Source: Roseovarius sp.
GTDB taxonomy: Bacteria > Pseudomonadota > Alphaproteobacteria > Rhodobacterales > Rhodobacteraceae
Length of the DNA: 64,000 nt
Assembly: GCF_027019125.1 (NCBI RefSeq)
Contig: NZ_JALUXE010000024.1
Location: 98,590-162,589, forward strand
Direction: 5' to 3'
Positions 53,019-61,368 of the stretch are shown in pieces. Made by a program: the position numbers and the translations under genes. The notes beneath the pieces were generated by a model. It was not told the origin of the DNA and searched no databases. It saw nothing but the letters and a program-made list of their open reading frames with translations. Within the stretch, counting starts at the first letter, position 1, and every line of letters starts with the position of its first letter.

Positions 53019-54341
53019 ATGAGCGATCCGACAGACCAGACCAGAACCGCCCCCGTGCCCGGCCACCGCCTTGGCCGCATGCTGCGCTTGGGCGGGATGA
53101 CCACGGGCATCATGGGCGACATGGTCGCCGGTGGCCTGCGCCAGATGGCCCAAGGCCAGCGTCCGCACCTGCCCGGTCTGCTGCTGACCCCCGCCACCGC
53201 GCGGCGCGTAACCCGTGATCTGGGCCAGATGCGCGGGGCGGCGATGAAACTTGGGCAGATGCTGTCGATGGATACGGGCCTTGTCCTGCCGCCCGAGATG
53301 ACCGCGATCATGGCCGCCCTGCGCGCCGAAGCGCCGCATATGCCGCCCAAGCAATTGCAATCGGTGCTCAATGCCGCCTGGGGCAGCGGATGGTATGGGC
53401 GCTTCAAACGCTTTGATCTGCGCCCCTTCGCCGCCGCCTCGATCGGGCAGGTGCACCGCGCGCAAACGCATGACGGCCGCGATCTGGCGATCAAGGTGCA
53501 ATACCCCGGCGTGCGCGCCAGCATCGACAGCGACATCGACAATCTGGCGACCCTCCTGCGCGTGCCGGGCCTCATCCCACGCGACACGGACCTCGGCCCG
53601 ATACTGCGCGAGGCCAAGGCGCAACTGCATCAAGAGGCGGATTATATCGCCGAGGCGCGCCACCTGAGCGCCTTTCGCCGCCTGCTCACCGGGTCAGAGG
53701 CGTTTCGCCTGCCCGCGTTGCATTCCGATCTCAGCACGCCCGAGGTGCTGGCCATGACCTATATCGACAGCCAGCCGATCGACACACTGACCGACGCGCC
53801 CCAAGACCTGCGCGATCATGTGGCGCAGAAACTGATCGACCTGACCTTGCAGGAACTCTTCGCGTTTGGCCTGATGCAGACCGATCCCAACCTGGCCAAC
53901 TACCGCTTTGATCCTGCGACAGGACAAATCGTGCTCTTGGATTTCGGGGCGGCGATGGAGATTGACCCGTCCCTCACCTCTGATTTTCGCAACCTGCTGA
54001 ACGCAGCTCTTGATCAGGACGGCGCACGCACGCGCGCTGCCATGCTACGCATCGGCTATTTCAGCCCGGCCACCGCGCCCCGCCATCAGGACCTCATCAT
54101 GGATATGTTCGAAACGGCCATGGCGCCCCTGCGCCAGAGCACGCCCTATGATTTCGGCACCTCCGATATGGTCAAGACCCTGCGCGACATGGGGCTTGCC
54201 ATGGGCTCCGAGCGGGAGCTGACCCATGTTCCGCCTCCCGCCACGCTGTTTCTGCACCGCAAGATCGGTGGAATTTACCTTTTGGCCAGCAAGTTGCGGG
54301 CGCGCGTTGCCCTGCGCCCGCTCTTGGAACGCTATCGCTGA
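53019..54341 (+). CDS. ABC1/UbiB-family atypical kinase
   Basis: A 440-residue protein kinase-like protein. The UbiB-specific KxGQ motif is MKLGQM (about residue 86), with the alanine-rich nucleotide loop AAASIGQVHRA, the catalytic loop QTDPNLANYRF and the metal motif LLDFGAAME. Family members support ubiquinone biosynthesis as ATPases or small-molecule kinases. No C-terminal membrane helices as in UbiB are seen, so it is closer to the soluble AarF/ABC1 group. The ATG at 53019 follows GAGGCAGG. Confidence 0.88.
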   Translation: MSDPTDQTRTAPVPGHRLGRMLRLGGMTTGIMGDMVAGGLRQMAQGQRPHLPGLLLTPATARRVTRDLGQMRGAAMKLGQMLSMDTGLVLPPEMTAIMAALRAEAPHMPPKQLQSVLNAAWGSGWYGRFKRFDLRPFAAASIGQVHRAQTHDGRDLAIKVQYPGVRASIDSDIDNLATLLRVPGLIPRDTDLGPILREAKAQLHQEADYIAEARHLSAFRRLLTGSEAFRLPALHSDLSTPEVLAMTYIDSQPIDTLTDAPQDLRDHVAQKLIDLTLQELFAFGLMQTDPNLANYRFDPATGQIVLLDFGAAMEIDPSLTSDFRNLLNAALDQDGARTRAAMLRIGYFSPATAPRHQDLIMDMFETAMAPLRQSTPYDFGTSDMVKTLRDMGLAMGSERELTHVPPPATLFLHRKIGGIYLLASKLRARVALRPLLERYR

Positions 54342-54348
54342 CCGGGCT

Positions 54349-55911
54349 CTACTCCGCCGCCGGTAGCAGCAGGGCTGCGCCCGGCTCGGGACAGCGGCCG
54401 TGCAGGTCGAGCAACCCGTGGCCATAAACCTCGTCCGGTCCCGGCGCACCCAGATCGGCCGCACTCTGGGTGAGGGCATCGCGAATCTGCGCCGGAGTCA
54501 TTTCGGGATTGGCCTGTCGCCAGAGCGCCGCCGCCGCCGTGACATAGGGCGCAGCAAAGGACGTTCCGGTTTTCCACCTTGCCCCCTCGACCGAGGCCGC
54601 GGTCCAGACCTCGACCCCCGGCGCGGCCAGATCAACATGCGGGCCACGCCCAGCCCGGCGATAGATCCCCCCGGAGCGATCCACCGCCGTCACGGCGATC
54701 ACGCTGTCATAGGCGGCAGGATAGGCGGGCGGCGCGTTTGGCCCGCCATTGCCCGCCGCAGCCACCACAACGGCTGTCTCGGCCGCCTCGATAGCCGCCA
54801 GCGTATCCTCAAGCACCGTGTTTGGCGGCCCTGAAAGGCTCAGGTTGATCACCGTCGCCCCGGCACCGATCAACTGATCCAGGCCCTGCACGAGCGTATA
54901 GACATCGGCGCGCTCATCACCCGACGCCTTGTGAAACGCATCCACCGCCACCAGCGGCACCCCCGGCAAAAGCCCCGGCGTACGTGATCCTGCATCGCCC
55001 ACCAAGATGGCAGCCACTGCCGTGCCGTGAATGGCACCCGACGCGCTGTAATCCTCGGGGGCCACGCGCGTCAGCGCCACCTGCGCGGCGGCAAGAGCGG
55101 CGTGGGTCGTATTTATCCCGGTGTCGATCATACCGATTGTGACCGGTGCGCCGCAGGTTTGTGCCCCGATGTGTTCCGGCCAGTGGATCAGCGCCCGTGC
55201 CGCGCAATGCAGCCCGTCGCACGGGGCAAGCGGGGCCGCATCCTCCGTGGCCTGCGGCAAATCCGCGGCCTCGGCGCGGTAATAATGGTTGAAATCCGCT
55301 GTCTCGCCGGTGGGCAAGGCCTGCACCGCTGCGCGCGCTTCGGCCAGCGTGGTGCCCCGCGGCACGGACAGGCGCTGTATGTTGACCCCAAGGGTTGCCA
55401 GATCAATCCGGTCGATCACGCCATAGCCCTGCGCCACCAATGCGGCCGCATCCGCCTCGTTCAAACCGCGCGCAATGATCTCGCGCGGGGCCTCAGTCGG
55501 TCGCGGAGCAGGACGTGGGGCGGGGGTGCGGGCGCGGGCCGCACGGGGGGCAGGCTCAGGCGAAGGGCGACCGAAGATCGTGCGCAGGCTGCGACGAAAT
55601 TCGCGACCTTTGGCCTCGCCGCCTCCAACACCCCCAGCCTCGCTGCTGTCTTGGTCGCTGCTACTGCTACTGCTACTGCCGTCGCTGCTACTGCTGCTGC
55701 CTCCATCGTCACCGGCCCCGTCGCTATCGCTTCCGCTATCGCTTCCGCCATCGCTTCCGCCATCGCTTCCGCCATCACCGCCATCACCGCCGCCGCCGTC
55801 GCCGCCGCGCGCCCAGGCCATGCTCGCTGGGTTTATCCCCTCGGGCCATGGTCCAAGCGGCACGATCCCAAGGATCAGAACCCACACCAGTATCGCTCGT
55901 AACACGCGCAC
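54349..55911 (-). CDS. Subtilisin-family (S8) serine protease with Gly/Asp/Ser low-complexity region
   Basis: A 520-residue exported protease. A signal helix (VLRAILVWVLILGIVPLG) is followed by about 60 residues of GGSD repeats and Ser runs (about 36-95), a Pro/Arg linker, a propeptide-like domain and the S8 fold. The triad is Asp in GMIDTGIN, His in IHGTAVA and Ser in GTSFAAP. The start is the GTG at 55911 with AAAGGAG seven bases ahead, 11 codons inside the track ORF. It is divergent from an ECF sigma factor. Confidence 0.85.
   Translation of the reverse strand: MRVLRAILVWVLILGIVPLGPWPEGINPASMAWARGGDGGGGDGGDGGSDGGSDGGSDSGSDSDGAGDDGGSSSSSDGSSSSSSSDQDSSEAGGVGGGEAKGREFRRSLRTIFGRPSPEPAPRAARARTPAPRPAPRPTEAPREIIARGLNEADAAALVAQGYGVIDRIDLATLGVNIQRLSVPRGTTLAEARAAVQALPTGETADFNHYYRAEAADLPQATEDAAPLAPCDGLHCAARALIHWPEHIGAQTCGAPVTIGMIDTGINTTHAALAAAQVALTRVAPEDYSASGAIHGTAVAAILVGDAGSRTPGLLPGVPLVAVDAFHKASGDERADVYTLVQGLDQLIGAGATVINLSLSGPPNTVLEDTLAAIEAAETAVVVAAAGNGGPNAPPAYPAAYDSVIAVTAVDRSGGIYRRAGRGPHVDLAAPGVEVWTAASVEGARWKTGTSFAAPYVTAAAALWRQANPEMTPAQIRDALTQSAADLGAPGPDEVYGHGLLDLHGRCPEPGAALLLPAAE
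55726..55773. repeat. 12-base tandem repeat (four units) in the protease gene
   Basis: Unit ATCGCTTCCGCC, four copies (the first with one change), then two nine-base ATCACCGCC units. On the minus strand it encodes GGSD tetrapeptides. A CTG/CTA-rich serine tract lies next to it at about 55655-55700. Such repeats can change length by slippage in multiples of four residues without breaking the frame. Confidence 0.85.
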
Positions 55912-56011
55912 GGAAATTCTCCTTTTGTCGCCCTGCATCAACATGCCATGCTACAGGAAACGCTGTAACCCCGGTTTTATTCCCGTAGATTGTTTCAAGG
56001 GCCTTTCACCG

Positions 56012-56518
56012 ATGTCTGACCAGTTTACCGAGGATGTCGTGGCCCTGCTGCCCACGCTCAAGCGATTTGCCCTCTCTCTGTGCCGTCAGGGCGATCTTGC
56101 CGAAGACCTCGTGCAGATCACCGCCGAACGGGCATTTCGCGCCCGCGACCGGTTTGACCCCGCAACCCAATTGCAATCCTGGCTCTTTCGCATCCTGCGC
56201 AATGCCTGGATCGACACGCTGCGCCGCGATGCCACCCGCGGCGAGGTGGTGGACATCCACGAAAGCCCGCAACCTGACCCCATCGACAGCGCCGCCCAAA
56301 CCGATGATCGCCTGACCCTCAACGCGGTGCGCAACGCCATGAACCATTTGCCCGAGGATCAGCGGATGGTTCTGCATCTGGTCTGCATCGAAGGGCTCAG
56401 CTATGCCGAAACCGCCACCACGCTCGACATTCCCCAAGGCACCGTGATGAGCCGCCTCAGCCGCGCCCGTCTCGCGCTTGCAAACTCCGTGGGAATAGAT
56501 CGCGTCTCCAGCCGTTAA
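56012..56518 (+). CDS. ECF-type RNA polymerase sigma factor
   Basis: A 168-residue sigma factor with region 2 (LCRQGDLAEDLVQITAERAF, QLQSWLFRILRNAWIDTLRR) and region 4 (LPEDQRMVLHLVCIEGLSYA, IPQGTVMSRLSRAR). It lacks regions 1 and 3. The ATG at 56012 starts at the conserved N-terminus; the track ORF from 55475 reads the protease in antisense. An anti-sigma gene follows after 27 bases. The pair may control the divergent protease. Confidence 0.92.
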   Translation: MSDQFTEDVVALLPTLKRFALSLCRQGDLAEDLVQITAERAFRARDRFDPATQLQSWLFRILRNAWIDTLRRDATRGEVVDIHESPQPDPIDSAAQTDDRLTLNAVRNAMNHLPEDQRMVLHLVCIEGLSYAETATTLDIPQGTVMSRLSRARLALANSVGIDRVSSR

Positions 56519-56545
56519 CCCCATGTCAGGGGAAGGATCGAACAG

Positions 56546-57280
56546 ATGCACATTGACGACGACAGATTGATGGCCCTCGCCGATGGCGAGATCACCGGAC
56601 CCCAGGCCGAGGCGCTGCATGCGCGCATTGCCGCCGATGTGGATTTGGCCGAACGCTACGCCCTCTTTGTCGAGACTGCGGATCTGGCGCGGCAGGCCAT
56701 GCAGGATCTGCCAGAGGCGCAGGTGTCCGACGCGCTGGTTGCGCGCATCCGCGCGATGGGCGAGGCCAGCGCGCCGCCAGAGATGACCAATGTCGTGCCC
56801 CTTCGCGCCGCCCCGGCCCCCGCCGCGGCACCCCGTTGGCAGCCGATGGCGCTTGCCGCCAGCCTTGCACTTGCCGTCGGTCTGGGTGCGGGGCTGATGC
56901 TGTCGGGCGGGTCCGATGCCCCGCTTGGCGCGCCCTTCAACACGGCCATGACAGAACAATTGGACAGCTTGCCGTCGGGCACGGCGGCGGAATTGCCGGA
57001 TGGCACCGCCCTGACGGTCGTGGCGTCCTTCACCGATGCCGCCGGTCAGTTCTGTCGGGAATACGAGGCGGCAACGCCCGCAGGCGGCAATTATGTCGCT
57101 GTTGCCTGTCGCGCGGAGGGCGATTGGCAGTTGCAGTTCGCCATGGCGCAAGCCGGTGAGACCGGGGCAGAGGCCGGATACGCGCCCGCCTCATCCCTCG
57201 AAATGCTGGATGCCTTCTACACCACCACGGGCGCAGGCCAGCCGATGACATCCGAGGAGGAGCGCGCCTTGCTGAAATAG
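56546..57280 (+). CDS. Membrane anti-sigma factor
   Basis: A 244-residue single-pass protein. The N-terminal cytoplasmic part (DDDRLMALADGEITGPQAEA) is the typical anti-sigma domain; a membrane helix lies near 101-120 (MALAASLALAVGLGAGLML) and a periplasmic domain of about 120 residues follows with a Cys pair (QFCREYE, VACRAEG). No zinc HxxxCxxC motif is present. It should hold the ECF sigma factor until a periplasmic signal. Confidence 0.82.
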   Translation: MHIDDDRLMALADGEITGPQAEALHARIAADVDLAERYALFVETADLARQAMQDLPEAQVSDALVARIRAMGEASAPPEMTNVVPLRAAPAPAAAPRWQPMALAASLALAVGLGAGLMLSGGSDAPLGAPFNTAMTEQLDSLPSGTAAELPDGTALTVVASFTDAAGQFCREYEAATPAGGNYVAVACRAEGDWQLQFAMAQAGETGAEAGYAPASSLEMLDAFYTTTGAGQPMTSEEERALLK

Positions 57281-57303
57281 CACGCCGCGTCGGGGGCAGG
57301 TCC

Positions 57304-58191
57304 CTACCCCGGAATCACAAACCGACGATCGGGATGGTCCAGCCAATCCGCCGACCGTGCCCTGAGCGCCCCCACCAAGGGCGCGAACCAGTCCCAATTG
57401 GCCGCAGCACTGTCATTCACCACCAGCATCTTCTTGCGGCTATAGATCGGTGCCTCGTGCAACTCAAAAAGCCGCCCCTCCGCCACCAATGGTGCCGCCA
57501 GGGCGCGCGGCAAATACGCCGATCCTCCCCTCTCCAGCAGGAATTGCAGCGCCCAAAAGGAACTGTCGAAACTCACCCGCGCGATACCTGCATCGTGGTA
57601 GGTCTCACCATGGGCGCGGCGATACTCCTCGCCGTGATCCACGAAAATATACTTGGGATCGGCCCGGATCGAGGTCACTTCGCGGTCGGAATAAAGCACC
57701 AGTTCTTCCGGCGGCAACGCATAGACCGTCTGATTGCCCCGCGCCGAGGCCCCATAGGTCAGGATCACATCCACCAGCCCCGCCGCCAACCATTCCTCCA
57801 ACTCGCGCCCGCCGCCCTGTTGCACCGACACGGCCATATCGGGATGGCCCTGAACCACCCCATCGAAGAATGCCCGCCCCGGCCCGTGCCACAACTCGCG
57901 ATCACAGCCGAATGTGCAGACCGAACTGAGGCCCGCCGGCAACCCCGTCTCATAGCGCGCCTGCCGCCACAGCCCGGTCATGATCCGCGCATAGCGCAAC
58001 AGCTTGGTGCCCGCCGGCGTCAGGGTCGTGCCCGATTTCTGCCGATTGAGAAGCTGCTGACCCAACTCATCCTCCAGCGACTTGAGGCGCGCCGTGACCG
58101 TCGATTGCGTCACGTTCAACTTTTGCGAGGCGCGCACCAGATTGCCGGTGTCGACGATGGCAAGAAAGGTCTGCAAGGCGGTGATGTTCAT
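57304..58191 (-). CDS. LysR-family transcriptional regulator
   Basis: A 295-residue regulator. The N-terminal winged helix (LQTFLAIVDTGNLVRASQKL, VTQSTVTARLKSLEDELG) and the effector domain are standard. It is divergent from the DUF1185/hydrolase pair, with an inverted repeat in the shared region, so that pair is the likely target. Confidence 0.9.
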   Translation of the reverse strand: MNITALQTFLAIVDTGNLVRASQKLNVTQSTVTARLKSLEDELGQQLLNRQKSGTTLTPAGTKLLRYARIMTGLWRQARYETGLPAGLSSVCTFGCDRELWHGPGRAFFDGVVQGHPDMAVSVQQGGGRELEEWLAAGLVDVILTYGASARGNQTVYALPPEELVLYSDREVTSIRADPKYIFVDHGEEYRRAHGETYHDAGIARVSFDSSFWALQFLLERGGSAYLPRALAAPLVAEGRLFELHEAPIYSRKKMLVVNDSAAANWDWFAPLVGALRARSADWLDHPDRRFVIPG

Positions 58192-58223
58192 CCAGGATTC
58201 TCAATTCGAATTTTCCGCATGTT

Positions 58224-58257
58224 TGCAGCAAAACAATTCGTTTTCAAGAATGCTGCA
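58224..58257. promoter_or_regulatory. Nested inverted repeat, LysR-type operator candidate
   Basis: Outer arms TGCAGCA/TGCTGCA (7 of 7) enclose AAAAC-AATTC-GTTTT; a separate AATTCGAATT palindrome lies at 58203-58212. All are in the 113-base divergent region between the LysR gene and the DUF1185 gene. Confidence 0.5.
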
Positions 58258-58304
58258 ACTATGCCAATTTCCCCCGACCCGCCTCAGATAACCAAGGACA
58301 GCCC

Positions 58305-58901
58305 ATGACCCTAGAGCTTCGCCGCAGCCTCACCCTCGTGCAACGCACCCACCGCGAAGGCGGCAAGGATGTGGCCGATCCCACGCTGCTCGTCGCCGCC
58401 ATGGCGATCATCCGCAACCCGTGGTTCGGACGCGGCCATGTCGAGGATCTTGGCCCCGAAATCCGTGCACAAGGCCCGGTTCTGGGTCGCCTGCTGACCG
58501 ACATGATCCTCGATGTCACCGGCGACCGCCTCGAAGGCTATGGCAAGGCCAGCGTCGTCGGCATGGGGGGCGAGCTGGAACATGCGATGGCGCTGACGCA
58601 TACGCTCTGGTTCGGCAACCAGTTCCGCGATGCGGTCAAGGCCAAGACCTATCTCGCCTTCACCAATACGCGCGGTGCTGCGGGCACATCCCTGATGATC
58701 CCGCTGATGGACAAGGACGACGCCGGGCGACGCTCGCATTACCAGACGATCCATACCACCGTGCCGGACGCGCCCGCCGAGGATGAAATCATCCTCGCCC
58801 TCGGCGCGTCGGTTGGTGGCCATCCGCATCACCGCATCGGCAACCGCTACGAGGACCTGCGCGAGATGGGCCATGACGTCGACAATCCGGCGGGCGTTTG
58901 A
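58305..58901 (+). CDS. DUF1185 (amino acid synthesis family) protein
   Basis: A 198-residue protein with the conserved features of DUF1185: AMAIIRNPWFGRGH, GYGKASVVGMGGELEHAMAL and HYQTIHTTVPDAP. Described relatives come from opine or amino-acid-derivative clusters, but no reaction is established to my knowledge. AAGGA lies before the ATG. It abuts the hydrolase gene directly. Confidence 0.75.
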   Translation: MTLELRRSLTLVQRTHREGGKDVADPTLLVAAMAIIRNPWFGRGHVEDLGPEIRAQGPVLGRLLTDMILDVTGDRLEGYGKASVVGMGGELEHAMALTHTLWFGNQFRDAVKAKTYLAFTNTRGAAGTSLMIPLMDKDDAGRRSHYQTIHTTVPDAPAEDEIILALGASVGGHPHHRIGNRYEDLREMGHDVDNPAGV

Positions 58902-59696
58902 ATGGCGCGGACGCCCGAGGGCACGGCCTATGACCTGAGCGGCCCCGAGAACGCCCCCGCCGTGGTGCTGATCCACGGTCTTGGCCTGTCGCGGCAGAGC
59001 ACATGGGGCGTGATCGCGCCGCTTCTGGCACGGCATTTCCGTGTGCTGTGCTACGATCTACCCGGACATGGCGCGAGCGCGCCGCATGTCGGCCCGCTCA
59101 CCCTGACGACCCTGTCAGAGCATCTCGTCACCCTGATGGACCGGCTGGCGTTACCGCGCGCGGCCCTCGTCGGTTTCTCGCTGGGCGGTATGATCAACCG
59201 GCGCGTGGCGCTCGATCATCCGGACCGCGTTACGGCCTTGGGCATTCTCAACTCGCCCCATGAACGCGCACCCGATCTTCAGGCGCGGGTCGAGACCCAG
59301 GCCCGCGATGCCGCCTCGGGCGGTCCGGCGGCCACGATCGACGCTGCCCTGGAACGATGGTTCACCCCTGAGTTCCGCATCTCACGCCCCGAGATGGTCG
59401 AGACCATTCGCGAAACCGTCCTCGCCACCGACCCCGCCAGTTATGCGGCGCATCGGTTGGTGCTGGCAGAGGGGGTGACAGAACTGATCCGGCCCAATCC
59501 GCCCCTGACGCTGCCCGCTCTCGTCGTCACCTGCGAACACGACAGCGGCTCTACCCCCGCCATGGCCCAGGCAATCGCCTCGGAAATCTCTGGCAGTCAA
59601 TGCCACATCCAGCCCGGCCTGCGCCACCTCGGCCTGATCGAGGCCTCGCAGGCCTTTGCCGGCAGGCTCACGCAGTTTCTAAGCCTGCACGCATGA
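58902..59696 (+). CDS. Alpha/beta hydrolase
   Basis: A 264-residue hydrolase. The oxyanion region LIHGLGLSRQSTW, nucleophile motif VGFSLGG, Asp in VTCEHDSGS and the late His in GLRHLGLIE complete the fold. It begins at the base after the DUF1185 stop, so the two act in one pathway controlled by the LysR protein. Substrate unknown; an enol-lactone or amide are possible. Confidence 0.82.
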   Translation: MARTPEGTAYDLSGPENAPAVVLIHGLGLSRQSTWGVIAPLLARHFRVLCYDLPGHGASAPHVGPLTLTTLSEHLVTLMDRLALPRAALVGFSLGGMINRRVALDHPDRVTALGILNSPHERAPDLQARVETQARDAASGGPAATIDAALERWFTPEFRISRPEMVETIRETVLATDPASYAAHRLVLAEGVTELIRPNPPLTLPALVVTCEHDSGSTPAMAQAIASEISGSQCHIQPGLRHLGLIEASQAFAGRLTQFLSLHA

Positions 59697-59698
59697 TC

Positions 59699-60214
59699 TT
59701 ATGCGGGCGCATCGCCCAACCATTTATACATGACCCGCGCGTCCACCAACCCGGCCTGCGGATGGCGAAAGGCGCGCGGCAAATGTCCCACGGTTTCAAA
59801 CCCAAGGCTCTGCCATAGCGCGATCGCCCCCCGGTTGGTCTCGACCACGAAATTGAACTGCATCGCAAGATAGCCCAATTCGCGCGCCTCGTCCTGCGAA
59901 TGCAGGCACATGGCCCGCGCGATCCCTTGCCCGCGCGCGGCCTCGGCGACCATGTACCCGGCGTTGCACACATGCGCCCCACCCCCGGCCTGATTGGTCT
60001 TGAGATAGTAGGTGCCCAGAACCTCGCCGCCGCGTTCGGCCACATAGGTGGCGCGCGGTGTTTCCATCCAGAGCGCGCGCACCGCCTCCCGGGTCAGCCC
60101 CGGCTCGATGGCATAGGTATCGCCCGCCCGGATCACATCGCGCACGATGGGCCAGAGCGTTGCGAAATCCGCCTCGCGCGCCAGCCTGATGGTGATGCCC
60201 GCCTGTTCTGTCAT
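59699..60214 (-). CDS. GNAT-family N-acetyltransferase
   Basis: A 171-residue acetyltransferase. The acetyl-CoA loop appears as VAEAARGQGIARAM, with YLKTNQAGGGAHVCNAGYMV before it and NRGAIALWQSLGFE after it. GGGGGAG precedes the ATG. It is convergent with the hydrolase; the substrate is unknown. Confidence 0.85.
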   Translation of the reverse strand: MTEQAGITIRLAREADFATLWPIVRDVIRAGDTYAIEPGLTREAVRALWMETPRATYVAERGGEVLGTYYLKTNQAGGGAHVCNAGYMVAEAARGQGIARAMCLHSQDEARELGYLAMQFNFVVETNRGAIALWQSLGFETVGHLPRAFRHPQAGLVDARVMYKWLGDAPA

Positions 60215-60267
60215 AGCACACTCCCCCGCCAGCCATGGCTAGCGGGGGCCGCAGCCTTTGGCAAGTC

Positions 60268-61260
60268 TCAGGCGTTCAGATCGACCACAACCCGGCCCTT
60301 GACCTGCCCTTTGAGAATGTCCGCCCCCAGACGCGGCAAATCCTCCAGCGTGGCGGGTGTGATCATCGCCTCCAGCTTGTCCATCGGCAAATCCGTCGCA
60401 ATGCGGTCCCATGCGCGGACCCGGTTGGCATAGGGTTGCATCACACTGTCGATCCCAAGGAGGTTGACGCCGCGCAACAGGAACGGAATGACCGTGGCAG
60501 GCAGGTTCGCGCCCCCCGCCAGGCCCACGGCTGCAACGCTTGCGCCGTATTTCATCTGGCCCAGCACCCGCGCCAGCATCGCGCCGCCAACAGCATCGAC
60601 ACAGCCCGTCCAGCTTTCGCTCTCAAGCGGTCGCTTGACGGTCTCCGCCAGCTCCTCACGCGGCACGATGCGACTTGCCCCCAGCCCGCGCAGATACCCC
60701 TCTTGCTCGGGCCGGCCGGTCACGGCGGCCACCTCATGCCCGAGATGCGCCAGAATGGCCGTGGCCACCGATCCGACTCCGCCAGCAGCGCCGGTGACCA
60801 GCACCTCGCCATTCCCCGGTTTCAGACCGTGATCCTCCAGCGCCATCACCGCCAGCATCGCGGTAAACCCGGCGGTGCCCACCGCCATCGCAGCGCGCGT
60901 ATCCAATCCCTCCGGCAAAGGCACCAACCAATCGGCTTTGACCCGCGCCTTCTGGGCATAGCCGCCCCAATGCGCCTCACCCACACGCCAGCCGGTCAAG
61001 ACCACCTTGTCACCCGGCTTGTAGCGGGCATCATTGCTGGCCTCGACCGTGCCCGCAAAATCAATCCCCGGCACATGAGGATAGGTGCGCACCAGACCGC
61101 CACCCGGCCCGATGCAAAGACCATCCTTGTAATTCACCGTGGAATATTCGACCGCTACCGTCACCTCGGCCTCGGGCAAATCGTCCAGCGTCAGGGTCTT
61201 GACCCCTGCCGATGTCTTGCCGCTTTCCTCGTCCTTCTCGACGACCAATGCCTTGAACAT
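60268..61260 (-). CDS. acuI: Acrylyl-CoA reductase AcuI
   Basis: A 330-residue zinc-free MDR oxidoreductase. MFKALVVEKDEESGK, YSTVNYKDGLCIG, GIDFAGTVEAS and the NADPH motif VTGAAGGVGSVATAILAHLG match AcuI/YhdH. It reduces acrylyl-CoA to propionyl-CoA, detoxifying the product of DMSP cleavage. AGGAG precedes the ATG. It lies 108 bases downstream of dmdA, an arrangement known from Ruegeria. Confidence 0.92.
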   Translation of the reverse strand: MFKALVVEKDEESGKTSAGVKTLTLDDLPEAEVTVAVEYSTVNYKDGLCIGPGGGLVRTYPHVPGIDFAGTVEASNDARYKPGDKVVLTGWRVGEAHWGGYAQKARVKADWLVPLPEGLDTRAAMAVGTAGFTAMLAVMALEDHGLKPGNGEVLVTGAAGGVGSVATAILAHLGHEVAAVTGRPEQEGYLRGLGASRIVPREELAETVKRPLESESWTGCVDAVGGAMLARVLGQMKYGASVAAVGLAGGANLPATVIPFLLRGVNLLGIDSVMQPYANRVRAWDRIATDLPMDKLEAMITPATLEDLPRLGADILKGQVKGRVVVDLNA

Positions 61261-61327
61261 TTCTCTACTCCTCTTTCCTGCAGGACGCCCACGCCCTGCT
61301 TCATCTGGCCCAAAATACCTCGGGGGG

Positions 61328-61361
61328 GCCGCCCGGCACGGGCGGCGGGGGCAGCGCCCCC
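61328..61361 (-). terminator. Double hairpin between dmdA and acuI
   Basis: On the minus strand, just after the dmdA stop: GGGGGC-GCT-GCCCCC, then GCCGCCC-GTGCC-GGGCGGC, followed by CCCCGAGGTATTTTGG. It looks like a strong terminator or processing site, implying separate acuI transcription or readthrough. Confidence 0.6.
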
Positions 61362-61368
61362 ACGCTTC

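Noticed and set aside
55475-56011. Long N-terminal extension of the ECF sigma ORF with Ser/Pro/Leu runs
   Set aside because: It is the protease gene read backwards; the sigma factor begins at the ATG at 56012.
55912-56011. ECF-type promoter (GGAAAC or TGTAACC elements) between the protease and sigma gene
   Set aside because: Candidate -35 elements exist but none has a -10 partner at 16-17 bases; not supportable.
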